A stretch of DNA of 30,458 bases. Source: a virus. Numbering within the stretch: position 1 is the stretch's first letter; every line of letters starts with the position of its first letter. The notes below the pieces were generated by a model. It did not search any database, had not been told where the DNA came from, and saw only the letters and a program-made list of their open reading frames with translations. The stretch spans positions 1 through 30,458 of the IMG/VR virus record IMGVR_UViG_3300028363_000006, one strand, 5' to 3'. Position numbers and translations under genes: made by a program. Positions 7,163-12,815 of the stretch are shown here, one piece after another.

Positions 7163-7255
7163 AAAATAAAAGAGCCGCTGGTGGGAGCGACTCAGTAGCA
7201 GTGGGTAGAAAGGTCTACAACAGAATTAACAAAACTGTAAGAGATTCCCACTACT
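7163..7255 (-). ncRNA. Candidate sRNA 1 of the minus-strand array, with anti-SD loop
   Basis: Extended -10 TGGTATAAT (hexamer 7267-7262), start at A7255. The body can close AGTAG/CTACT and GTGGG/CCCAC pairings. The terminator is GAGTCGCT / AGCGGCTC (7193-7186 with 7179-7172, 8 bp with one G-U, 6-nt loop) then TTTTATTTTT. A small hairpin GTAG-ACCTTT-CTAC (7218-7205) shows ACCUUU in its loop. The segment UUGUAGACCUUUCU (7220-7207) is complementary to the SD regions of the early cassettes. Predicted length ~93 nt. Confidence 0.6.
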
Positions 7256-7292
7256 GCCTACATTATACCAGATAAGTCACAGGTTAAAAGTG

Positions 7293-7321
7293 TTGTATAT
7301 GTATTGCGGTCGTGGTACAAT
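7293..7321 (+). promoter_or_regulatory. Early promoter cassette 1
   Basis: TTGTAT, 17 nt, TACAAT (7316-7321) with TGG before the hexamer. The spacer contains ATTGCGGTCGTGGTA (7303-7317), identical to 12163-12177. The predicted start near 7328 drives the recombination operon. It is back to back with the sRNA 1 promoter (7262-7267). Confidence 0.75.
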
Positions 7322-7348
7322 AGGGGTATAAACAAGAAAGGTTTACAA

Positions 7349-7480
7349 ATGAACAAAGACCAAGTAACTATAATTGAACTATTAATCAGGAAGTCTGCAC
7401 TTAAAGACGTAGAGATTTGGCTTAACGAGCAGTACGTTATCATCGATCAAGCCATTCGGGAAGTTGAGGAAACAAAATAA
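7349..7480 (+). CDS. Small hypothetical protein
   Basis: 43 aa, helical ('IIELLIRKSALKDVEIWL'). First gene of the early operon; SD AGAAAGG lies in the conserved leader just before the ATG. The stop overlaps the next start (TAATG). No family recognised. Confidence 0.6.
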   Translation: MNKDQVTIIELLIRKSALKDVEIWLNEQYVIIDQAIREVEETK

Positions 7481-7575
7481 TGAGTATAGTACACTGCGAC
7501 ACACACGGAAACATTGACACTGACTTTAACGCAGAGCATTTTAACGCCACTGAAGATTGTGCGGAGGATCTATAA
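7480..7575 (+). CDS. Small hypothetical protein
   Basis: 31 aa, acidic ('MSIVHCDTHGNIDTDFNAEH'), coupled on both sides by TAATG overlaps. It may act mainly to carry ribosomes from the leader to the annealase gene. Function unknown. Confidence 0.5.
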   Translation: MSIVHCDTHGNIDTDFNAEHFNATEDCAEDL

Positions 7576-8108
7576 TGTCACGCGAAATTACAAGAGCCGA
7601 ACTATTAAAAGTAAACTCTGAACTTACTACCGAGCAGGTACAAAAGTTCTTTACCCAGACACCCAAGAACAAGATTAAGAGCCGACCAGCAAAAGGTGGA
7701 GGTCAATGGGACTATGTCGCAGGCTCATACGTTACTCAGGTATTAAACTCCCTGTTTGGCTTTAACTGGAGCTTTAAGGTTGTTACATCAATGACCGAAG
7801 CCCTAGCAACAGCAAATACAGGTACAGTCGTAGTACAAGGTCAACTAAGCGTCAAGATTGGCGATGAGTGGATTACCAAAGAACAATACGGACGCAAAGA
7901 AGTTGCCTACAAAAAAGGTACTGATATGCCCCTAGACTTCGGTAACGACATGAAAGCCGCAGCCACCGACGCTAAAAAGAAATGCGCCAGTGAACTCGGA
8001 CTTTTTGCAGATGTCTATTCAAAAGAAGATTTCTTTGAGGCTGATGTCGTAGAGCAAAAGACCGTTGAAGATAAGGTTGCTGAACTTAAAAAGAAAATGG
8101 AATCGTAA
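7575..8108 (+). CDS. Rad52-family single-strand annealing protein
   Basis: 177 aa from ATG 7575, chosen for GGAGG (7563-7567) seven bases upstream; an in-frame TTG at 7557 lies before the SD. The segment 'WDYVAGSYVTQVLNSLFGFN' with 'WSFKVV' (~residues 45-75) is the conserved Rad52/Sak core, and 'DMKAAATDAKKKCASELGLF' (~130-150) is the second conserved block. The protein anneals complementary single strands during phage recombination. It is followed with a one-base overlap by the partner exonuclease. The C-terminal ~30 residues are charged, as usual. Confidence 0.85.
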   Translation: MSREITRAELLKVNSELTTEQVQKFFTQTPKNKIKSRPAKGGGQWDYVAGSYVTQVLNSLFGFNWSFKVVTSMTEALATANTGTVVVQGQLSVKIGDEWITKEQYGRKEVAYKKGTDMPLDFGNDMKAAATDAKKKCASELGLFADVYSKEDFFEADVVEQKTVEDKVAELKKKMES

Positions 8109-8782
8109 TGAGAATAATTGAAACACAGCAACGCAGCGAAGAATGGATTGAAGCCCGCAGGGGAATCATTACCGGAACTAAAGCCAAGACTGTCGCCCCT
8201 CCCAAGCGTGGCAACGTTACCCCACAGGGTATCTACGAGCTACTAGCTGAACAGGTCGCTATTGCTAAAGACGGCGAACCAGAGCGTGATCGTGGACTAA
8301 GGCTTGAAGAAGAAGCCATTAAAAAGACAGCCGACAAGTACAAACTAAACATCACAACCGAAGCTGGTATGTGGCTCTCAGACGATGGCAAGCTAGGCGT
8401 AAGCCCTGACGGTGCAGAAGTCGGCGACAAGCCAACCTACGCAGTCGAAGCTAAGTGCCTTGATAGCAAGAACCACCTACAAGGAATACTCAACGACGTA
8501 GCCAACAAAAAGCTCCCCGGCTACAACCCACTAGGCAGCCTCAAGATTGCAACCTCGGACTATTCGGATCAGGTTATTCAATACTTTGTCGTTAACCCTG
8601 ACTTAAAGATTGTTTACTTCACGCTATACGATGACCGCATCGCCCTTGATAACATTGTCCACTACGTCATAGAAGTTAAAAGAGATGACATTGCAGAATA
8701 CATCGAGGGTCAAGAAGCCTACGAAAGAGATGCGCTTAACAGGGTCGCAGAGATGATTAAAACATTAAAGGAGATAAAATGA
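8108..8782 (+). CDS. YqaJ / lambda-exonuclease-like recombinase nuclease
   Basis: 224 aa. N-terminal 'QRSEEWIEARRGIITGTKAK' is the typical YqaJ entry motif ('r..eW...R.g.iTaS'). 'GLRLEEEAI' supplies the conserved Glu. The PD-(D/E)xK core is 'LGVSPDGAEVG' (D ~103) and 'YAVEAKCLDSK' (E-x-K). A beta strand with 'DQVIQYFVVNPDLKIVYF' follows. It digests one strand from double-strand ends to load the Rad52-type annealase encoded just upstream, an arrangement analogous to Red alpha/beta. Start and stop overlap both neighbours. Confidence 0.88.
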   Translation: MRIIETQQRSEEWIEARRGIITGTKAKTVAPPKRGNVTPQGIYELLAEQVAIAKDGEPERDRGLRLEEEAIKKTADKYKLNITTEAGMWLSDDGKLGVSPDGAEVGDKPTYAVEAKCLDSKNHLQGILNDVANKKLPGYNPLGSLKIATSDYSDQVIQYFVVNPDLKIVYFTLYDDRIALDNIVHYVIEVKRDDIAEYIEGQEAYERDALNRVAEMIKTLKEIK

Positions 8783-9078
8783 ACCAAACACTAAAGAACG
8801 TACTAATACTTGCGGTATCAATCGCATTCGCATTCGGGGCTTACTTCGCAGTAACATCAATAGCCCGAACAAACGAAATCAACTCTATGAGCGCAGAGTT
8901 CCGCACAAGCTTTATGCAGGGTTGCGAAGAAGAAGGCTCGAAAGCATTATGCGCCTGTGTCTATAATGACCTTGAAGAGCGCCTTGGTACTGTAGGTATA
9001 TACGAATTGGCAGTCGAATACGAAGAAACAGGCGTGCTGAACGACAAAGCTTATGCCTCAGTATGGGCTTGCATCTAA
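8779..9078 (+). CDS. Cys-containing exported or membrane-anchored small protein
   Basis: 99 aa. Residues ~8-28 ('VLILAVSIAFAFGAYFAVT') are a signal anchor or signal peptide. The outer part has 'FMQGCEEEGSKALCACVYND' (C...CxC) and a final Cys ('VWACI'), suited to disulfides outside the cell. ATGA overlap with the exonuclease gene. An exported protein inside a recombination operon is odd; it could be a superinfection-exclusion or surface factor. No function is established. Confidence 0.6.
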   Translation: MNQTLKNVLILAVSIAFAFGAYFAVTSIARTNEINSMSAEFRTSFMQGCEEEGSKALCACVYNDLEERLGTVGIYELAVEYEETGVLNDKAYASVWACI

Positions 9079-9140
9079 TGTTCGACAGCTGGACATCTGA
9101 CAATATGAGTGAAGAAGAACCTAGAGAGGAACAGCTATGA
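9078..9140 (+). CDS. Micro-ORF
   Basis: 20 aa acidic peptide (MFDSWTSDNMSEEEPREEQL), starting in the previous stop (TAATG) and ending in the next start (ATGA). The strict overlaps suggest it is translated, perhaps only for coupling. Confidence 0.35.
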   Translation: MFDSWTSDNMSEEEPREEQL

Positions 9141-9184
9141 GTAATACACCAGACGAGATACTAAACAACAAGGAGAACAACTAA
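9137..9184 (+). CDS. Micro-ORF
   Basis: 15 aa (MSNTPDEILNNKENN). AGAGAGGAACAGCT gives an SD, and the ORF contains AAGGAGAAC, the SD for the next gene. Likely a translated spacer; no function seen. Confidence 0.35.
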   Translation: MSNTPDEILNNKENN

Positions 9185-9363
9185 TGTCAATTTTAATCTA
9201 CCTAATACTAATCACGGTAAACACAACCGCAGAAGTACCAGCATGGATTCTTGCAACATCAGGCTTTATCGCACTTGCAGAGTTACTGCTGTGGGTCGTG
9301 ATAATAGTATTTAACATAATCGCATTTATAATTACATGGATTGGAGAACGAAATGAACGATGA
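9184..9363 (+). CDS. Small membrane protein
   Basis: 59 aa with two hydrophobic segments (residues ~2-14 'SILIYLILITV' and ~20-53 'AWILATSGFIALAELLLWVV' onward). SD AAGGAGAAC is seven bases upstream. The stop overlaps the SSB-like gene start. No family recognised; it could be a membrane-acting early peptide. Confidence 0.55.
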   Translation: MSILIYLILITVNTTAEVPAWILATSGFIALAELLLWVVIIVFNIIAFIITWIGERNER

Positions 9364-9661
9364 ACGACGCGAAGTTCGTGCAAAAATACGAACATACAAA
9401 GACAAGCAGACAGGCGAGGACAAGAACTTCTACTCCACGATCGGCACAGCTTGGGTCAGCGAACACGGCACAAAGATTAAGGTATCGCTCGACACCACAC
9501 CAGTCAACTGGGACGGCACCTTTTTCATTAACGAACCCTACGAAAAGAAAGAACCTCAAAGCGAAACACACGCCTTCAACAAAAAGGTAAACGACAACCT
9601 CCCGGCTGACGATGAGATGGAAAAACCAATCAACCTCGAAGACTTAAACATCCCGTTCTAG
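9353..9661 (+). CDS. SSB-like protein
   Basis: 102 aa from ATG 9353, with GGAG (9343-9346) six bases upstream. It is a beta-rich small domain ('REVRAKIRTYKDKQTGEDKN', 'KIKVSLDTTPVNWDGTFFI') followed by a disordered acidic tail ending in 'DLNIPF'. A C-terminal acidic -IPF is the hallmark of single-strand binding proteins, which use it to dock partner enzymes. An OB-fold cannot be proved by eye, but the tail and the neighbours (annealase, exonuclease, NinG) support the call. Confidence 0.6.
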   Translation: MNDERREVRAKIRTYKDKQTGEDKNFYSTIGTAWVSEHGTKIKVSLDTTPVNWDGTFFINEPYEKKEPQSETHAFNKKVNDNLPADDEMEKPINLEDLNIPF

Positions 9662-9701
9662 GAAAGGAACACAAAATGAAAACACTAAAGGTAAAACTAT
9701 A

Positions 9702-9890
9702 ATGTCCGGTACATCAGCGGGTGGGCTTAAAACTAAGCTCAAGATACTTGAAAACAACCCCAACCACTACAAGGAAATAGGCTCAACAGGCGGCAAGAAC
9801 AGCAAGGGCTACGGCTTCTCTCACGGCAAGCTAGACCCGGTAGAAACAGGGCGCAAGGGCGGTTCAGCGCCACGCAAGAATAAGAGGTAA
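9702..9890 (+). CDS. Small basic Gly-rich (KGG-type) protein
   Basis: 62 aa, basic, with 'GSTGGKNSKGYGF' and 'GRKGGSAPRKNKR', resembling the KGG repeat of small stress or DNA-binding proteins. A 9-codon ORF (9676-9702) ends in its start codon (TAATG) and may couple translation. Probably nucleic-acid binding, by charge. Confidence 0.55.
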   Translation: MSGTSAGGLKTKLKILENNPNHYKEIGSTGGKNSKGYGFSHGKLDPVETGRKGGSAPRKNKR

Positions 9891-9891
9891 T

Positions 9892-10023
9892 ATGACCGAA
9901 TCACAATTCGTAGTAGAGATGGAAGAATCAATCTATAACTTCATAGAGTTGCAAGCGGCAGCCGACAAGCCATTTACTGTAGAGGCGTATGCCAGACACC
10001 TACTAGACAGCTATGACGATTAA
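9892..10023 (+). CDS. Small hypothetical protein
   Basis: 43 aa, acidic ('MTESQFVVEMEESIYNFIEL'), with SD AAGAGG before the ATG. It overlaps the NinG gene by 11 nt, so the two are coupled. No family recognised. Confidence 0.55.
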   Translation: MTESQFVVEMEESIYNFIELQAAADKPFTVEAYARHLLDSYDD

Positions 10024-10525
10024 ATCTAACCCATGTAAACTATGTAGCAGTACTTACCACACTGCTGCTTTTTGCCCGACTAAACCCCGCAAAGAAATAC
10101 CACGCACGGCAATAAAGAAAACAGTTAAAGCACCCGTTAAAAAGAAAGCCAAGAAGCGATCCTACTACGTCAAGAAGCTAGACACCGTGTTCAGCCAGTA
10201 CATACGGCAAAGCAAATCAGTAGACGGCATTGCAACCTGTGTAACCTGCGGCAGTCAAAAGCCCTGGAAGGAAATGCAAAACGGTCACTTCTACACTAGG
10301 GGAAGATACGGCACACGCTGGGACGAAACCAATTGTCACATACAAGACGCGGCTTGCAATGTGTTCTTAAAGGGAAACTACATAATTTACACCCGTTATA
10401 TGATCGACAAATATGGCCGTGAATACGTAGATGACCTAGAAAAGAAGTCACTTACAACTACAAAGTTTACCACCGTTGAGATACAGGAAATGATTGAAAA
10501 GTACCAAAGACTCTTGACATTGTAG
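10013..10525 (+). CDS. ninG: NinG/Rap-like recombination endonuclease
   Basis: 170 aa. A CCHC knuckle at the N-terminus (C8, C11, H16, C21; CX2CX4HX4C) is followed by a basic Lys-rich linker (~residues 28-55). The NinG domain then reads 'KLDTVFSQYIR', 'CVTCGSQKPWKEMQNGHF' (a second CxxC with the catalytic His) and 'ETNCHIQDAACN' (further Cys/His). The family cuts branched recombination intermediates in lambdoid phages. The retroviral-type spacing of the N-terminal knuckle is unusual for NinG. It sits downstream of annealase, exonuclease and SSB-like genes, as expected. Confidence 0.82.
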   Translation: MTIKSNPCKLCSSTYHTAAFCPTKPRKEIPRTAIKKTVKAPVKKKAKKRSYYVKKLDTVFSQYIRQSKSVDGIATCVTCGSQKPWKEMQNGHFYTRGRYGTRWDETNCHIQDAACNVFLKGNYIIYTRYMIDKYGREYVDDLEKKSLTTTKFTTVEIQEMIEKYQRLLTL

Positions 10526-10542
10526 CACGAGCGTGATAGTAT
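10514..10542 (+). promoter_or_regulatory. Consensus sigma70-type promoter
   Basis: TTGACA (10514-10519), 17 nt, TAGTAT (10537-10542) with TGA before the hexamer. This is the best -35/-10 pair in the window. The predicted start near 10549 lies upstream of a structured leader and not directly before a gene. Confidence 0.75.
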
Positions 10543-10636
10543 GAGGACAGCCAAGAAAGAAAGGGCTAAGAAGCGAACAGAGATAGAATGCTCTCGCAAG
10601 ACTAGGCAACAAGGTCTACGCTTCCAAAATTAACAC

Positions 10637-10739
10637 TTCGATAGTCCTTACCCGGACGACAAACCTGCTAGAACGAGCAATGCGTTCCAAGCCCTCCTAA
10701 GCAAAACAGCGTCAATGTGTCTGGGTAAAGGCTATCGAA
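10637..10739 (+). ncRNA. Structured leader RNA A (19-bp stem, 65-nt head)
   Basis: TTCGATAGTCCTTACCCGG (10637-10655) pairs with CTGGGTAAAGGCTATCGAA (10721-10739): 18 of 19 positions, including two G-U. The head contains a TGCT/AGCA hairpin (10666-10679) and an exposed AAGCCCTCCT. Upstream (10549-10624) further hairpins are possible (AGCC/GGCT, and AAGCG/CGCTT enclosing AGAC/GTCT). No U-tract follows; the SD GAAAGG of the gene at 10756 starts five bases later. It could be a regulatory 5' leader, a riboswitch-like element or a processed RNA. It matches no RNA family I know. Confidence 0.6.
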
Positions 10740-10755
10740 TAAAAGAAAGGTCATT

Positions 10756-10971
10756 ATGACTAACGAAAAAACACCAAAGATCAAAAAGAACAAAGCAGCG
10801 TGGAACAAAGCCCAGATTATCGGCCTTTGGTTCATCATCATAACCAGCGTTTCATTCTGGTCTGGGGTATACCTTGGACAAATGCAGATGACACTCTCGA
10901 ACAACAACGTAGACGCAGCCAAGACTCAAGCAGTTGAGGACTACAAGGCTACGTTAAAAGCAGAGCAGTAG
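10756..10971 (+). CDS. Membrane-anchor protein, upstream half of a probable frameshift gene
   Basis: 71 aa. A basic N-terminus is followed by one TM segment (~residues 19-42, 'AQIIGLWFIIITSVSFWSGV') and a short extracellular helix ('DAAKTQAVEDYKATLKAEQ'). SD GAAAGG lies five bases upstream. It is the first gene after leader RNA A. The reading frame of the transglycosylase is open from 10938 and overlaps this gene; a -1 slip at GTTAAAA (10953-10959) would fuse the two. Confidence 0.7.
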   Translation: MTNEKTPKIKKNKAAWNKAQIIGLWFIIITSVSFWSGVYLGQMQMTLSNNNVDAAKTQAVEDYKATLKAEQ

Positions 10972-10989
10972 ACGCGCCACACGCTACTG
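10953..10989 (+). promoter_or_regulatory. Probable -1 programmed frameshift signal
   Basis: Slippery heptamer G-TTA-AAA (10953-10959), a 6-nt spacer, then a stem-loop. CAGTAG (10966-10971) pairs with CTACTG (10984-10989) and, after one bulged A, CG pairs with CG around a 7-nt loop. The zero-frame TAG lies in the stem. The layout is that of classic -1 sites. Confidence 0.6.
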
Positions 10990-11000
10990 AACTTAAAGAT

Positions 11001-11366
11001 GTGGCAAACAACGCACCTGAACAACTAAAGACGCTCACAACGCCCCAGAACACGCCACAGGCTGCAAACAGCGAGGTAGTCATAGGCACTGGAGCTTGTG
11101 ATATCGTAAAGAACTATAGTTGGGACGTAAAAATAGCCTATGCAGTCTGTATGGCTGAATCAGGAGGCAACCCCAACGCCGCAAACTTAAACGACAGGCA
11201 CAACGGCTGTGTCGGAAGTTACGGACTTATGCAGATAGCTTGTATACACGGCGGCATATTTACAGACCCAAAGCAGAATATGGACAAGGCATTTGAGATA
11301 TACAACCGCTCGGGCTGGAAACCATGGGGTGCATACACTAACGGATCGTACCTGCGTTACATCTAA
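11001..11366 (+). CDS. Lytic transglycosylase (SLT-like), downstream frame
   Basis: The only possible initiator in this frame is GTG 11001, and it has no SD. Expression as the -1 frameshift product of the upstream gene (~203 aa, TM-anchored) is more likely. The catalytic region reads 'YAVCMAESGGNPNAANLNDR' (Glu in AESGG), then 'GCVGSYGLMQIACIHGG' (the conserved SYGLMQI), 'AFEIYNRSGWKPWGAYTNGS' and a final 'YLRYI'. Four Cys may form two disulfides outside the membrane. The enzyme would cleave glycan strands. It lies in the early region, far from the lysis cassette, so a role in exclusion or host-wall remodelling is possible. Confidence 0.72.
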   Translation: MANNAPEQLKTLTTPQNTPQAANSEVVIGTGACDIVKNYSWDVKIAYAVCMAESGGNPNAANLNDRHNGCVGSYGLMQIACIHGGIFTDPKQNMDKAFEIYNRSGWKPWGAYTNGSYLRYI

Positions 11367-11371
11367 ACAAC

Positions 11372-11385
11372 ACGATTTCGTGTAG
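11372..11385 (+). repeat. Short palindrome next to a weak -10
   Basis: ACACGA-TT-TCGTGT lies just after the transglycosylase stop and runs into TAGAAT (11383-11388), a possible -10 for leader RNA B. It could be an operator. I see no clear -35. Confidence 0.35.
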
Positions 11386-11404
11386 AATAGAATCATTAAC
11401 AATT

Positions 11405-11514
11405 CAAGTGTGTCGTGTTGGATTGGAGGGTAGCCAAAAGAGTAATCTGCGGCCTCGTGATACCTTCGGGTAAAGCTAAATTACCGACCACTCCAATCTG
11501 ACACCACACACTTG
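11405..11514 (+). ncRNA. Structured leader RNA B (24-bp stem, 62-nt head)
   Basis: CAAGTGTGTCGTGTTGGATT (11405-11424) continuing GGAG pairs with CTCC and its matching arm at 11491-11514: 23 of 24 positions pair, with one C-C mismatch and two G-U. The head (11429-11490) carries TACC-TTCG-GGTA (a UUCG tetraloop), possible GTAAT/ATTAC and GGT/ACC helices, and GAG/CTC. It lacks a T-arm, so it is not a tRNA. No terminator follows; the pentapeptide gene's AAGGAG is 11 bases downstream. Such a long, nearly perfect helix is rare by chance. Confidence 0.62.
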
Positions 11515-11536
11515 AATAACTAATAAGGAGAACAAT

Positions 11537-12019
11537 ATGTCCAAACTAACAAAAGAACAAGCGCTAGAGAAAATCGAAGAACTGAAAAAATACGTTGATG
11601 AGGTAGATACTAAGGTTAAAAAGACTATTGGTGTAGCTATTAAATCACGGTATGGGAGTGCAGGTGTAATTTACCAGTCAACTAAAACAACTATAAAAGA
11701 GGCGGTGGAGGAGGCGGTACAAAGTGGTGCTGACCTGTTTAGTGCTGACCTGAGTGGTGCTGACCTGAGTGGTGCATACCTGAGTGATGCTGACCTGAGT
11801 GATGCTGACCTGAGTGGTGCTAACCTGAGTGGTGCATACCTGAGTCGTGCAAACTTGCGTGGTGCTGACCTGATTAGTGCTAACCTGTATGGTGCCGACC
11901 TGCGTGGTGCTGAATTAAACAGTGCAAAGTTCTACGGTAGAGGCTGTACAATACGCCTAACACGCTCACAACTACCAGACTTTCTAGCTGCACTCGGATT
12001 TATGTTAGAAGATGAATAA
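11537..12019 (+). CDS. Pentapeptide-repeat protein
   Basis: 160 aa. The N-terminal helical region (~1-60) is charged ('[20 protein letters not shown]'). Residues ~64-130 are tandem A(D/N/Y)LxG pentapeptides ('[20 protein letters not shown]'), forming a right-handed quadrilateral beta helix. A C-terminal segment '[19 protein letters not shown]' follows. Some such proteins mimic DNA and shield gyrase, but many are uncharacterised. At DNA level a ~15-bp unit (AGTGGTGCTGACCTG) repeats from 11726 to 11920, prone to copy-number change. SD AAGGAGAAC. Confidence 0.8.
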   Translation: MSKLTKEQALEKIEELKKYVDEVDTKVKKTIGVAIKSRYGSAGVIYQSTKTTIKEAVEEAVQSGADLFSADLSGADLSGAYLSDADLSDADLSGANLSGAYLSRANLRGADLISANLYGADLRGAELNSAKFYGRGCTIRLTRSQLPDFLAALGFMLEDE

Positions 12020-12028
12020 GGAGAACAG

Positions 12029-12142
12029 ATGAACCTAGAATCAGCCCTGCTTGACCTCTACATCTTTAGACTTAGGCGAGTAGGACGTAGGAATATGACA
12101 GACTATCAAATCCACCAAGAGTGGCTAGAGAGAGGCGAGTAA
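12029..12142 (+). CDS. Small hypothetical protein
   Basis: 37 aa basic peptide (MNLESALLDLYIFRLRRVG...), with AAGGAGAACAG before the ATG. The terminator hairpin begins inside its last codons. No family recognised. Confidence 0.5.
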   Translation: MNLESALLDLYIFRLRRVGRRNMTDYQIHQEWLERGE

Positions 12143-12160
12143 TATCGCTTCTTTTTATTT
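12133..12160 (+). terminator. Intrinsic terminator
   Basis: AGGCGA (12133-12138) pairs with TCGCTT (12145-12150), 6 bp with one G-U and a 6-nt loop, followed by CTTTTTATTT. It ends the first early operon just before promoter cassette 2. Confidence 0.6.
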
Positions 12161-12186
12161 ACATTGCGGTCGTGGTATGGTACTAT
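12158..12186 (+). promoter_or_regulatory. Early promoter cassette 2
   Basis: TTTACA, 17 nt, TACTAT (12181-12186) preceded by TGG. Its 15-bp ATTGCGGTCGTGGTA (12163-12177) is identical to cassette 1, and the leader AGAAAGGTCTATCAA is nearly the same. Confidence 0.7.
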
Positions 12187-12215
12187 TAAATAGATAACTA
12201 AGAAAGGTCTATCAA

Positions 12216-12497
12216 ATGCAAAACTACTTCGATAACAACATTAAGCCCCTAGTCGATACCCTAGAACGGCTGAAGGGTACAACCCACCTCACCATCAGGC
12301 AGGTAGAAGATGAGGACGGCGAAACTCAGATCTCAGTCTGGGTAAACGATGAATGCAACCACGCAGCCGCCGATTACCAAGACGTACTTATAGCTAACTT
12401 TGACAACGACAGCCACGAATGGATTAAAAACGACTCAGAGCGCACCCTTGTCTGCGATACCTGCGACAAGCAACTTATCTTTGGGGAGTGGCTATGA
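12216..12497 (+). CDS. Hypothetical protein with two CxxC-type cysteine pairs
   Basis: 93 aa, acidic. The middle is 'THLTIRQVEDEDGETQISVW'; the C-terminal half has 'DECNHAAADY' and 'LVCDTCDKQLIFGEWL', so a small zinc-binding site (C/H plus CxxC) is plausible. First gene of the second early operon, reading straight from cassette 2. No family recognised. Confidence 0.6.
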   Translation: MQNYFDNNIKPLVDTLERLKGTTHLTIRQVEDEDGETQISVWVNDECNHAAADYQDVLIANFDNDSHEWIKNDSERTLVCDTCDKQLIFGEWL

Positions 12498-12784
12498 AAG
12501 ACCTCGGAAAGATACAGCGCAGGGTACTACAGGTTATAACCTTTTACCCAGAAGCAGCTAACGATGACGCTGCACTGCTTAGTAACTACTGGTTGATGTA
12601 CGACGGCTGGGATGACAGCAAGAGCCTATACTGGAACTTGTCACGATCTACACGCCCCGAAACCATCACAAGGCGAAAGCGCGAACTTTATAACCTCGGC
12701 TTAATTGAATACTCAGAAGAACGACAAAAGGTTGTAATAGAGGCAATAAAAAGCGAAGTAGACAGGGCTAAGTATATTTACTAA
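12494..12784 (+). CDS. Winged-helix-like DNA-binding protein
   Basis: 96 aa from ATG 12494 (GGGGAGTGGCT upstream; ATGA overlap with the previous stop). 'RRVLQVITFYPEAANDDAAL' and 'RPETITRRKRELYNLGLIEY' read as a winged helix: a recognition helix rich in Arg, then a short wing. A likely small transcription factor or replication accessory. No known family assigned. Confidence 0.5.
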   Translation: MKDLGKIQRRVLQVITFYPEAANDDAALLSNYWLMYDGWDDSKSLYWNLSRSTRPETITRRKRELYNLGLIEYSEERQKVVIEAIKSEVDRAKYIY

Positions 12785-12789
12785 GACTG

Positions 12790-12798
12790 TGATATAAT
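12790..12798 (+). promoter_or_regulatory. Own promoter of the HNH gene
   Basis: TGATATAAT, a perfect extended -10, 17 nt before ATG 12816, with AGGAGA between. Confidence 0.6.
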
Positions 12799-12815
12799 GG
12801 TTGCAGGAGAGCTAT

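Noticed and set aside
7205-7225. Fourth plus-strand early cassette at AGAAAGGTCTACAA
   Set aside because: No GGTCGTGG block, no -10 and no ATG follow on the plus strand; better explained as the antisense segment of sRNA 1.
10541-10633. 30-codon basic peptide (MRTAKKERAKKR...)
   Set aside because: Its ATG lies inside the -10 of the strong promoter and lacks an SD, so the main transcript would not contain it. It could be read only from upstream transcripts.
11421-11500. tRNA-like element (7-bp ATTGGAG/CTCCAAT with CTTCGG inside)
   Set aside because: No 5-bp T-arm next to the 3' strand, no anticodon arm, and the helix extends to 24 bp, far beyond an acceptor stem.
11726-11920. Short direct repeats resembling a CRISPR or satellite
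   Set aside because: The ~15-bp unit is in phase with the pentapeptide codons and has no spacers; it is coding.
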